Positions 52,474-60,101 of a DNA stretch of 64,000 nucleotides are shown in pieces. How positions within the stretch are numbered: the stretch's first letter is position 1; each line of letters opens with the position of its first letter. The position numbers and the translations under genes were made by a program. This DNA is from Emticicia sp037153985 (GTDB lineage: Bacteria; Bacteroidota; Bacteroidia; Cytophagales; Spirosomataceae), in contig NZ_JBBAYI010000006.1 of NCBI RefSeq assembly GCF_037153985.1, positions 1-64,000 on the forward strand, given 5' to 3'. Below the pieces are notes generated by a model, which saw only the letters and a program-made list of their open reading frames with translations, was not told the origin of the DNA and made no database searches.

Positions 52474-53487
52474 ATGAAAAAACTACTTGCTATTTTTGCA
52501 CTATTACCCTTTTTGGGGGTTGCACAGGATATTAAAGCCTACCAGAATTATGATTTTGTAGCAGGCGACAAGATTATCTTCGCCGATGATTTTTCGGACT
52601 CTCGGCAGGGAGAATTCGGGATTCACTGGAAACTAAACGGCGGGCAAGCCGTAGTTAACAAAGCAGGCGACGAAAACGCACTTTTTATTACACAATTCTA
52701 CACGGTTTTGTCGCCTCGTATGAAAACCCCCAGCTATTTACCTGCCGAGTTTACCATCGAATTTGACACTTGGCATGATGAAGCATACGACAGCAACGCA
52801 GGTGTAATGCTTCTCCTGAAAAACGGGGAAGATACGCCCGTAACCCTGACAACATACAACGTATATGTTACCTGCGATTATCCGGGCGGCACATTAAACG
52901 GCCCATTGCCCGAAAGCCTCAAAAGTGAGAATTATTTCAACAAATGGCATCATTATGCCATTGCCTATAAAAATAACCAACTGAAAGTCTACTGCGACCA
53001 ATACCGTGTTCTGGTTGTGCCTGACATTGAGTTTAAGGCCGTATCAGTGAGCATGGCCGGAAATGCCAGCGAAGGCAAAAACATGATGTTCAAAAATTTC
53101 AAACTGGCCGCAGGCGGCGACATGAACATTATTGGCAAGGCTTTTACTGATGGCAAGTATATTTCGCACGGAATCCGTTTCGATGTTAACAAGGCTACTA
53201 TCAAACCCGAATCAATGGGTGAAATCAATGCCATAGCCAAAATTCTGAAAGAAAACCCCTCGCTCAAATATGAAATAGGCGGCCACACCGATTCGGACGG
53301 TGACAATGCCAGCAACATGAAACTTTCGCAAGCCCGTGCCGAGGCAGTAAAAAATCAACTTGTTTCAACAGGTATAGAAGCCTCGCGGCTCACCACAAAG
53401 GGCTACGGCGAAACCAAGCCCATAGCCGACAACAACACCTTTGACGGCAAAGCCAATAACCGAAGGGTTGAGTTTTTAAAACTCTAG
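52474..53487 (+). CDS. OmpA-family protein with N-terminal LamG-like domain
   Basis: The 337-aa product has a signal peptide and an N-terminal beta-sandwich (about 25-205; IIFADDFSDSRQGEFGIHWK opens it, FTIEFDTWHDE follows), like concanavalin/LamG-type domains. The C-terminal OmpA domain (about 225-335) shows the ISHGIRFDVNKATIKPESM start, the IGGHTDSDGDNASNMKLSQARAEAV helix with the Asp and Arg that bind diaminopimelate, and a NRRVEF end. It should bind peptidoglycan with its C-terminus and a carbohydrate or protein with its N-terminus. The two genes upstream and this one have gaps of 107 and 10 bp. Confidence 0.88.
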   Translation: MKKLLAIFALLPFLGVAQDIKAYQNYDFVAGDKIIFADDFSDSRQGEFGIHWKLNGGQAVVNKAGDENALFITQFYTVLSPRMKTPSYLPAEFTIEFDTWHDEAYDSNAGVMLLLKNGEDTPVTLTTYNVYVTCDYPGGTLNGPLPESLKSENYFNKWHHYAIAYKNNQLKVYCDQYRVLVVPDIEFKAVSVSMAGNASEGKNMMFKNFKLAAGGDMNIIGKAFTDGKYISHGIRFDVNKATIKPESMGEINAIAKILKENPSLKYEIGGHTDSDGDNASNMKLSQARAEAVKNQLVSTGIEASRLTTKGYGETKPIADNNTFDGKANNRRVEFLKL

Positions 53488-53515
53488 CAACTATTATCTG
53501 ACTATAAACAAACAA

Positions 53516-53551
53516 AAGCCCAAGCTGTTTTTTCAGCATTGGGCTTGTTTT
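53516..53551. terminator. Bidirectional terminator
   Basis: A 12-bp stem with one bulged A (53516-53527 with 53534-53546) and a T-rich tail lies between the converging OmpA-family and esterase genes. Confidence 0.82.
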
Positions 53552-53567
53552 TATATAATTGTATAGC

Positions 53568-55325
53568 TTAAAGTTTAGGTGCGGCAGGCTTATGAGGCAC
53601 ATCGAAAGTGTTAGCTCCTTTGACCTTTACCTTACGACGAAACACCTTATCGACACAAGTAATATACATGGTATCAAAATCAGGGCCACCAAAACACAAA
53701 TTCGATACCTGCCCTCTGGTTTTAGGCACGGTCAGAATAGCATTTACCCGTCCGGTTTGGTCAAGTACCTGTATACCCGAAAGCGAAGTAACATATATTC
53801 TTCCATCTTTATCACATTTTAAGCCGTCCGACCACGCATTTTCATCTACATCTCTCACATGCAGCCAGCCATATTTTTGTTTATGTGCCAGCCGACCATC
53901 GGCTTGTATCTGGTACACCCAAACCCAATGCGAAGCCGACTCCGTTACATACAGTTGTGTCTGGTCGGGCGAGAGTGTTAGCCCATTGGCAAACTTCAAC
54001 CCCTCATCTACTTCAATTTTTTCTCCGTTGGGCCTTATGAGGTACAGCTTACTAGGGGCTGTAACACCGTTAGGGGCAGTAATGTAGATGTTTCCATTGC
54101 TGGCCACTACAATATCGTTGCCCGTCTGATTATCTGCTACAACCGTTTCTTTGCCCGTAGCATCATAACTCAGAATTTGTTTGGTTCCGCCTGCCACTAC
54201 ATACCGTTTTCCATCGGGGCTGAAAGCCGTACCACTCGATTTTTTCGCATCAAGGTCGAGCGTTACCAATTTTCCGTCTAGCCCTATCTTATAGGTTTTT
54301 GAGTTAGGAATATCCTGAAAATACACCTCACCAGCCGCATTAGCTGCTATGCCCTCTGTAAACGTGTATCCTTCGCCCACCAGCTCCCAATCCTGATTAT
54401 CCAGAAGAATTTCACTTACAAACTGATTTTTACTTTTTCCGGCTGTTACAGGTTTCGGATAATCTTTCCAGAGCCATCGCATTGCTTCAGGAAAAACCGC
54501 CGTGCCATGTTTACCATTATGCGCCCCTTCGCCCCAAGCGTGTTTTACTTCATAGCCCGAAAAAACCAATGCTCGTTCCATTAACTCATTCGATTTCCAC
54601 CAATCTCCTGCATAAATATTCAGGTCGTTCGTACCATCCTGTAAATATACCCGAATAGGCTTCGGTGCATACTTCCTGATTAATGTTGGATATTCGTGCG
54701 CACCTCTCAAACCCACATAAGTACCAATGGCACTAAATACCCTCGAAAAAGCATCGGGGCGTTCCCATGCGGCAGTAAAAGCACACACAGCACCGCTGCT
54801 TGCACCTCCAATGGCACGGTCGTTTCCATCTTTCGATAAGCGTATCGGGCGGCCGTCGCTAGTAGTCTTCTTCTCTACTTCGGGCAGTAATTCTTCCAGA
54901 ATAAACCTTGCGTAAGCATCTCCTAGCCCATCGTATTCAAAACTACGATTAAAGCGGTCGAGTGCAGCCGATTCGTTGTCGGCTTTTACCTTTCCGTGCA
55001 TCACAAAAACACCTATGGTAACAGGCATTTCTTTTTTATGAATCAGGTTATCAAACACGGTTGGGGCTTTCCACTGGATACCGTCCTGATTTACATATAC
55101 ACAGGCCGGTTTATCAGGCTTGTACTGAGCCGGAACATAAACCCAGTACTCGCGCCATGTACCCGGAAATATCTTGGAACTGGCAAATTCAAACTTTAAA
55201 ACTTCTCCTTTAGGTACGCCTGCCTGCTCAACCGAAGCGGGGTCTTCGGCATAATTTTCGGCGGGGGTTTGTGCTAAAGAATGCCCATGCCACAGCATAA
55301 ATAGGGCAAAAACGATTTTTTTCAT
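53568..55325 (-). CDS. Exported esterase fused to SMP-30/gluconolactonase domain
   Basis: This 585-aa protein has a signal peptide (MKKIVFALFMLWHGHSLAQ). Residues 40-290 are an esterase D-like alpha/beta hydrolase: the GASSG nucleophile elbow with Ser176, Asp in the YLQDGTNDLNIY strand, and His near GEGAHNGKHG (269 or 273). Residues 310-570 form an SMP-30/gluconolactonase propeller (FTEGIAANAAGEVYFQDI, FANGLTLSPDQTQLYVTESA, WSDGLKCDKDGRIYVTS). One chain could thus cleave an ester and open a sugar lactone. It reads against its neighbours, with an open 316-bp region upstream. Confidence 0.9.
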   Translation of the reverse strand: MKKIVFALFMLWHGHSLAQTPAENYAEDPASVEQAGVPKGEVLKFEFASSKIFPGTWREYWVYVPAQYKPDKPACVYVNQDGIQWKAPTVFDNLIHKKEMPVTIGVFVMHGKVKADNESAALDRFNRSFEYDGLGDAYARFILEELLPEVEKKTTSDGRPIRLSKDGNDRAIGGASSGAVCAFTAAWERPDAFSRVFSAIGTYVGLRGAHEYPTLIRKYAPKPIRVYLQDGTNDLNIYAGDWWKSNELMERALVFSGYEVKHAWGEGAHNGKHGTAVFPEAMRWLWKDYPKPVTAGKSKNQFVSEILLDNQDWELVGEGYTFTEGIAANAAGEVYFQDIPNSKTYKIGLDGKLVTLDLDAKKSSGTAFSPDGKRYVVAGGTKQILSYDATGKETVVADNQTGNDIVVASNGNIYITAPNGVTAPSKLYLIRPNGEKIEVDEGLKFANGLTLSPDQTQLYVTESASHWVWVYQIQADGRLAHKQKYGWLHVRDVDENAWSDGLKCDKDGRIYVTSLSGIQVLDQTGRVNAILTVPKTRGQVSNLCFGGPDFDTMYITCVDKVFRRKVKVKGANTFDVPHKPAAPKL

Positions 55326-55641
55326 AGTTCAGAAGAATAGGTGGTGTATAATAGCCAAATATACTAAAAAACTTTCGATGCCCTCTGAAAATATCCTGAT
55401 AATCAGGCCGTTTCTTCCATTCCCGAAATCCGCTTATGGCTTAAAACCTGCATTTGGTTAAACCAACGTATGTAAATATTAAATGCCGCATTCATGAAAA
55501 TAAAATTTTACGACCTTTCAGTAAATTTTATAGCATAATGTTCACCCGAAAATAAAAACACTGCTTATAAAAAACGTTATTAGCAATACCCTGAGCCATC
55601 GGTAGCTCAAGATTTCTAATAACTTTAATTATTCTTATAAC
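55326..55641. other. Divergent intergenic region with a nested hairpin
   Basis: The 316-bp gap must hold promoters for both genes; no full consensus match was found. A nested inverted repeat at 55576-55623 lies 18 bp before the next start codon and is listed separately. The rest, including a GC-richer stretch at 55380-55470, gave no recognised RNA or coding frame. Confidence 0.4.
55576..55623 (+). repeat. Nested inverted repeat in the leader of the next gene
   Basis: An outer stem GTTATTAG (55576-55583) with CTAATAAC (55616-55623) encloses an inner stem TGAGC (55592-55596) with GCTCA (55605-55609), separated by an internal loop. No T run follows, so it is not a usual terminator. It may be a regulatory leader RNA or a protein site. 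Confidence 0.5.
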
Positions 55642-56301
55642 ATGAAAACCTTCTGTTTATCAACTGTTTTATTCTTGTTATCGCTAGGTTGTTTGGCCCA
55701 GATAGCTAACGATAACACCATGACTGTACTCATTAACGGCACCGAGTATAAAACCCAGCCCAGACAAATAAAAATTGGCAACTACGGTTACTTTACTGGC
55801 AACGCAACCAAACCCGACAGAATGGTAAGAATCTGGCTAGGCGATTTTTACGGACGCTCGGCAGTAGAATCAGGCACTTATCTGATAGTAAACGCCGACA
55901 ACCCCGATACCAAAGAAAACATAAAAAAAGCACAGGATTTAGGCAAGTATAAGGGTATTGCAGCCATAAGGTATGTAGAAGAAACCAAAGAACCACGCAT
56001 GGAATACCACATGGGAGAATCGCAGAACAACAACGAAACCCTTGAGGTAAAAAATACCGGAGATGGTTTTATTGAAATAACATTCAGCAGCAAGCTCACG
56101 GGTACTTACTGGAAAGAAAAAGCCTCGGCAACTGTGTTTGGCGGATTGGGCCGCCTGAAAGATAAAATGGAAAACAAGGTAATTACCCAAGCCACCGGAT
56201 TCGACTCTAACATTGACCCTGAAGGAAATGGCTACAAAAAGCAAGACAAAAAGGATGAAATCGTGCTAACCAACGGGAAAATGCGCCTGAAAAGCAACTA
56301 A
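55642..56301 (+). CDS. Exported protein of unknown function
   Basis: I do not recognise this 219-aa protein. It has a signal peptide (LFLLSLGCLAQ), then a beta-rich region starting MTVLINGTEYKTQPRQIKIGNYGYFTGNA with the strand RIWLGDF and GTYLIVN, which resemble the paired strands of exported beta-sandwich proteins in this phylum. The second half (FIEITFSSKLTGTYW, then KEKASATVFGGL) is similar in style; the tail is Lys/Asp-rich. The gene is the first of four small exported-protein genes in a row. Confidence 0.65.
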   Translation: MKTFCLSTVLFLLSLGCLAQIANDNTMTVLINGTEYKTQPRQIKIGNYGYFTGNATKPDRMVRIWLGDFYGRSAVESGTYLIVNADNPDTKENIKKAQDLGKYKGIAAIRYVEETKEPRMEYHMGESQNNNETLEVKNTGDGFIEITFSSKLTGTYWKEKASATVFGGLGRLKDKMENKVITQATGFDSNIDPEGNGYKKQDKKDEIVLTNGKMRLKSN

Positions 56302-56500
56302 TCACTAGCATATATACGAATACCTATATTCGGGAAGAAAACAACTTTTTTTCTTCTCTTGTTATTGCTATGCCTTTAAAAATGTAAACCGCCCTTTTTT
56401 AGAGGAAAAAGTACTAACCTTTTATTATATCAACAGAAAACCACAAGTCATATACAAAGAAATAGCACAATTATCCTATTAACCGAACTCTCAATTCTAT

Positions 56501-57001
56501 ATGCCCATGAAAAAGACAATACTCGTACTGCTGCTAGGTTGTTGCGCGCTGGCTGTGACAGCACAAAATACCAAAATTCACGTGAAACTTACCGGCGGAA
56601 AAAACGCTGGTTCTTATGATGTTACTTCAGCTACTACTACGTGTAGTTGTAACATAGTAGATGGCATAGCCTTCGGGAACCAGTATTCTGTTAAGGATGG
56701 CGCAGGTGTTACCAGTTTACAACTTATTGTACCCGACCGTGCCAAAGCCATAGCCGGAACCGATATTTTTTATGTAAAAGTAGCTTTCGGGAAAATTCTG
56801 GTAGGCCCTAGATACGAACTAGGTCAGGAATCAATGAAAGTTACACAAAAAGCAAACGGGTTTCTGAAACTCTCAACCACCAGTAATTCGACGGTAGCAA
56901 ATATCAATGGCACAACCAAAGACGGAGTAAAAGTCGAAATTAAGCTCGAATGCTTTAAAATGGCAACCCGAAACGGAACAGAAGTAACTAAATGCCTGTA
57001 A
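56501..57001 (+). CDS. Small exported protein of unknown function with paired cysteines
   Basis: This 166-aa protein has a signal peptide (ILVLLLGCCALAVTAQ) and a small beta-rich domain. Two Cys lie close together in TTTCSCNIVDG, and two more near the end (LECFKM and TKCL), so two disulfides are possible. The start is one of two in-frame ATG codons six bases apart (56501, 56507). It is 4 bp before the next gene, so the two are co-transcribed. No known family was recognised. Confidence 0.65.
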   Translation: MPMKKTILVLLLGCCALAVTAQNTKIHVKLTGGKNAGSYDVTSATTTCSCNIVDGIAFGNQYSVKDGAGVTSLQLIVPDRAKAIAGTDIFYVKVAFGKILVGPRYELGQESMKVTQKANGFLKLSTTSNSTVANINGTTKDGVKVEIKLECFKMATRNGTEVTKCL

Positions 57002-57005
57002 ACTC

Positions 57006-57467
57006 ATGAAATATCTTGCTACTATAGTTTTATCGCTCTGCGCATTTGGGTTATTGGCACAAACACCACTTGCGGCCAAGTTCCCCTCCGAAACCATGAA
57101 CTATAAACCACAGGGAAAACCCGATTGTAGTTCGATGAATGTTGCCGGTATGCCTCCCATGAACACCTGCGCACAAAAATACAGCAACGGCAAGTTAAGC
57201 ATTACAATTTCCCTGACCGAATACCCTAAGGGGAATCCTGTATTGCTGGTATCAGGCAACGGCGACGACACCAGCATAACTAAAAACGAATACACTATTG
57301 AAGACATAAACGTTGGTAAAGCTAAAGGAAAAGTAACCTACATGAAGAAAAACCATCTGGCTTCGGTATCCATGCAGATAGCCGATAAACTGATTATTGA
57401 TGTAACTGGCCCCAACCAGCCCGACACCGGAGCCGTTAAAGCCCTTGCCAAAGCCCTGAAATTATAA
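57006..57467 (+). CDS. Small exported protein of unknown function
   Basis: The 153-aa product has a signal peptide (TIVLSLCAFGLLAQ), a polar region with two Cys (PDCSSMN and NTCAQKY), then a run of strands (LSITISLTEYPKGNP, NEYTIEDINVGKAKGKVTYM, ASVSMQIADKLIIDVTG) and a short C-terminal helix (AVKALAKAL). The VSMQIADKLIIDV strand pair looks like the end of a lipid- or ligand-binding beta fold, but no family is assigned. It starts 4 bp after the preceding gene and 20 bp before the next. Confidence 0.65.
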   Translation: MKYLATIVLSLCAFGLLAQTPLAAKFPSETMNYKPQGKPDCSSMNVAGMPPMNTCAQKYSNGKLSITISLTEYPKGNPVLLVSGNGDDTSITKNEYTIEDINVGKAKGKVTYMKKNHLASVSMQIADKLIIDVTGPNQPDTGAVKALAKALKL

Positions 57468-57487
57468 TTAAGTAAACATTATTCCCA

Positions 57488-58429
57488 ATGAAAAAACTAC
57501 CCTTATTCTGCCTGTTATTAATTGGCATTGCCTCTTTTTGCTTCATGGCAGACGACCTAACGCGTTTTGGAACCAATCAGGACGAATTCAAAGAACGTAT
57601 CATCCAGTTAGCCGCCAATCAGGAGTTTCCGGGTTTTAAGTTCTATTACTCGCAGCAGATGAAAAAAGCCTGCATGGCTATTCCGGTTGCCGAACAAGCC
57701 TCAGCCGCCCGAAGTATCGGCAAAATGGTAAAAGCCTTTGTAATGGGAACCAACTTTAAGGCCGACTACGAAAAAAGCCTGATGAGCCAATTGAGAAATG
57801 TTGACCGAAACTCGCCTGAAATAAAAGAAAAATATGAAGACAGTTACAGAAGTAATCTGGAGTCGGCCGAATCGCTCATAAAAATACCCGGAATGTCCGA
57901 ACAGATTTTCCAGATTCAGCAAAGTTCTCTGGATAACTTTCAGAAAGGGCTGCAAGACATAGAAAACAAAGACGTAACTAACGCAAGCCTCGACGATATA
58001 CAACAGCTTAACTCGCTCAAAAACTTATACAAAAGGCAAATTGCGTTAGCACAGAATATTCTTAAAATAAAGCCATTGCTCAAGTCAAACCCTGCCGAGT
58101 TTACCAAACAATATGCTAAGGCATTGGCCGATAGCGAAATACAATCTAATCTGGAGCAGGACAAAGAAGAAAACACCCGCATAATGGCCGAAATTCAAGC
58201 CAAGAAAAACTATAAAGCCAATATAAAAGCGCAGTTACAGCAATTTCTAGACGAATCGGTCGATGTAGACTTTAATGCCAAAATAATTAAACAGTCGAAC
58301 GGTTTTGAAGAGTTTGAGAACGAAACATACCGCGACAAACCCAGAGTCTGGAAGCAGTGTTTCAGAATAGGAAAACCCGCTACAATGGCCTTCCGTGAAA
58401 TTGCACAGGAATGGCTCCGAGAGTTATAA
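57488..58429 (+). CDS. Exported helical protein of unknown function
   Basis: The 313-aa product has a signal peptide (LFCLLLIGIASFCFMA) and then long helices with many Lys, Glu and Gln (for example FQKGLQDIENKD and QLNSLKNLYKRQIALAQNILK), so it is probably an elongated helical protein. Cys residues occur only near the N-terminal third (KKACMAI) and near the C-terminus (WKQCFRIG). No catalytic motif is visible. It is the last of the four-gene exported series and is followed by a terminator. Confidence 0.65.
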   Translation: MKKLPLFCLLLIGIASFCFMADDLTRFGTNQDEFKERIIQLAANQEFPGFKFYYSQQMKKACMAIPVAEQASAARSIGKMVKAFVMGTNFKADYEKSLMSQLRNVDRNSPEIKEKYEDSYRSNLESAESLIKIPGMSEQIFQIQQSSLDNFQKGLQDIENKDVTNASLDDIQQLNSLKNLYKRQIALAQNILKIKPLLKSNPAEFTKQYAKALADSEIQSNLEQDKEENTRIMAEIQAKKNYKANIKAQLQQFLDESVDVDFNAKIIKQSNGFEEFENETYRDKPRVWKQCFRIGKPATMAFREIAQEWLREL

Positions 58430-58453
58430 ACCAACATCATTTCTTTACCAAGT

Positions 58454-58485
58454 AATCCTCTGCCCAATAAAGCAGAGGATTTTTT
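58454..58485 (+). terminator. Terminator of the exported-protein gene series
   Basis: A perfect 10-bp stem AATCCTCTGC/GCAGAGGATT with an eight-base loop is followed by a T run. Confidence 0.9.
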
Positions 58486-58613
58486 ATACCTGTGGTTTAG
58501 TCTCATGATTAATGCTAACATTACCCAGCCTGAAACTCATATAGGCTAGCACAAAACATGGCTCCTGCGGGGGCTTCCTTAAAAAATATCCTGTATTATG
58601 GGCTTATTAAATA

Positions 58614-58712
58614 AAATTATCCATAAAAAATTTATACTACCAATAAATTATCCTAATTTTACAGAAAATTTAGAAAAACCAACTAAATTAACAATTTAAT
58701 AAGGATAATTTA
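58614..58712 (+). repeat. Three AAATTATCC boxes in the ahcY leader
   Basis: AAATTATCC occurs at 58614-58622 and again in TAAATTATCCT at 58644-58654; an exact inverted copy AGGATAATTTA lies at 58702-58712, ending 12 bp before the ahcY start. The last two could pair as an 11-bp stem with a 47-nt loop, or bind a regulator. No known S-adenosylhomocysteine or SAM riboswitch pattern was recognised. Confidence 0.5.
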
Positions 58713-58724
58713 ACTTAAATCATA

Positions 58725-60041
58725 ATGTCAACAGCAACAAATAATTACATTCCTTACAAAGTAAAAGACATCTCCCTTGCCGATTGGGGTCGTAAAGAAA
58801 TAAAATTAGCCGAAGCCGAAATGCCCGGGCTAATGTCAATTCGTAAAGAGTACGGTCCGTCAAAACCGTTGGCTGGCGCACGTGTGGCAGGTTGCTTACA
58901 CATGACCATCCAGACTGCTGTTTTGATTGAAACATTGGTAGAGTTAGGTGCTGAAGTTACTTGGTCGTCATGTAATATTTTCTCAACACAAGACCACGCC
59001 GCTGCTGCAATTGCTGCCGCTGGTATTCAGGTCTATGCGTGGAAAGGCCAAACAGCCGAAGAGTTTGACTGGTGTATTGAACAAACTTTGTTTTTTGGTG
59101 AAGAACAAAAACCATTAAACATGATTCTGGACGATGGTGGTGATTTAACAAACATGGTATTTGATAAATACCCTGAGTTAATAAGCAATATTAAAGGTTT
59201 ATCAGAAGAAACAACAACAGGTGTACACCGTTTATATGAACGTCAGAGAAACGGCACATTACACTTACCTGCTATTAACGTAAACGACTCGGTAACAAAA
59301 TCGAAATTTGATAATAAATACGGTTGTCGTGAGTCTTTGGTTGATGCTATCCGCCGTGCCACAGACCTTATGCTGGCAGGTAAAGTAGCCGTTGTAGCCG
59401 GATACGGCGATGTGGGTAAAGGTTCGGCCGACTCGTTACGTGGCGCTGGTTGTAGAGTATTAGTAACTGAAATTGACCCGATTTGTGCGCTACAAGCAGC
59501 AATGGATGGCTACGAAGTAGTAACAATGGACGAAGCCGCTACCCGTGCCAATATTTTTGTAACAGCAACCGGAAACATCGACATTATCCGTGACCGCCAC
59601 TTTAAAGCCATGCGTGACAAAGCCGTTGTTTGTAACATTGGCCACTTCGATAACGAAATTGATATGGCTTGGTTGAACAAAAACTATGGACATACAAAAT
59701 CTGTTATTAAACCACAGGTTGATATGTACGAAATTGATGGTAAAGAAATAATTATTCTGGCTGAAGGACGCTTGGTAAACTTAGGTTGCGCAATGGGTCA
59801 CCCATCTTTCGTAATGTCATGTTCATTCTCGAACCAGACATTGGCGCAAATCGAACTATGGAACAACAGCGAAAAATATGAGAAAAAAGTATACGTATTG
59901 CCTAAGCAATTAGACGAAAAAGTAGCGGCTTTCCATCTGGCACACGTAGGTGCTAAGCTAGATACTCTAAATAACGACCAAGCTGCTTACATTGGTGTTT
60001 CTGTTGAAGGGCCATTCAAGTCAGAAATGTATCGTTATTAA
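58725..60041 (+). CDS. ahcY: S-adenosylhomocysteine hydrolase
   Basis: AhcY (438 aa) splits S-adenosylhomocysteine into adenosine and homocysteine, removing the product of methyl transfers. The NAD-binding VVAGYGDVGKG segment (about 223-233) and catalytic blocks HMTIQTAVLIETL, SSCNIFSTQDHAAAA and DDGGDLTN are typical, and the C-terminal end KSEMYRY fits the family's closing PxxYRY. The use of fewer rare codons and a long AT-rich leader suggest high expression. A terminator follows, shared with pbpC. Confidence 0.97.
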   Translation: MSTATNNYIPYKVKDISLADWGRKEIKLAEAEMPGLMSIRKEYGPSKPLAGARVAGCLHMTIQTAVLIETLVELGAEVTWSSCNIFSTQDHAAAAIAAAGIQVYAWKGQTAEEFDWCIEQTLFFGEEQKPLNMILDDGGDLTNMVFDKYPELISNIKGLSEETTTGVHRLYERQRNGTLHLPAINVNDSVTKSKFDNKYGCRESLVDAIRRATDLMLAGKVAVVAGYGDVGKGSADSLRGAGCRVLVTEIDPICALQAAMDGYEVVTMDEAATRANIFVTATGNIDIIRDRHFKAMRDKAVVCNIGHFDNEIDMAWLNKNYGHTKSVIKPQVDMYEIDGKEIIILAEGRLVNLGCAMGHPSFVMSCSFSNQTLAQIELWNNSEKYEKKVYVLPKQLDEKVAAFHLAHVGAKLDTLNNDQAAYIGVSVEGPFKSEMYRY

Positions 60042-60062
60042 TAATATAGATAGTTTTAACGC

Positions 60063-60094
60063 AAAAAAGGGAGTTGTCGAAACTCCCTTTTTTT
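60063..60094. terminator. Bidirectional terminator between ahcY and pbpC
   Basis: A perfect 13-bp stem AAAAAAGGGAGTT/AACTCCCTTTTTT lies across a five-base loop, with T following on both strands. Confidence 0.92.
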
Positions 60095-60101
60095 ATGGCC
60101 G

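Noticed and set aside
53568..55325. Reading the esterase and SMP-30 parts as two genes
   Set aside because: The frame is continuous with a short linker and no internal start or stop, so it is one fused gene.
58490..58610. Possible tRNA or riboswitch between the exported-protein series and ahcY
   Set aside because: No cloverleaf arms, no TTCGA-type loop and no known riboswitch core could be found by eye.
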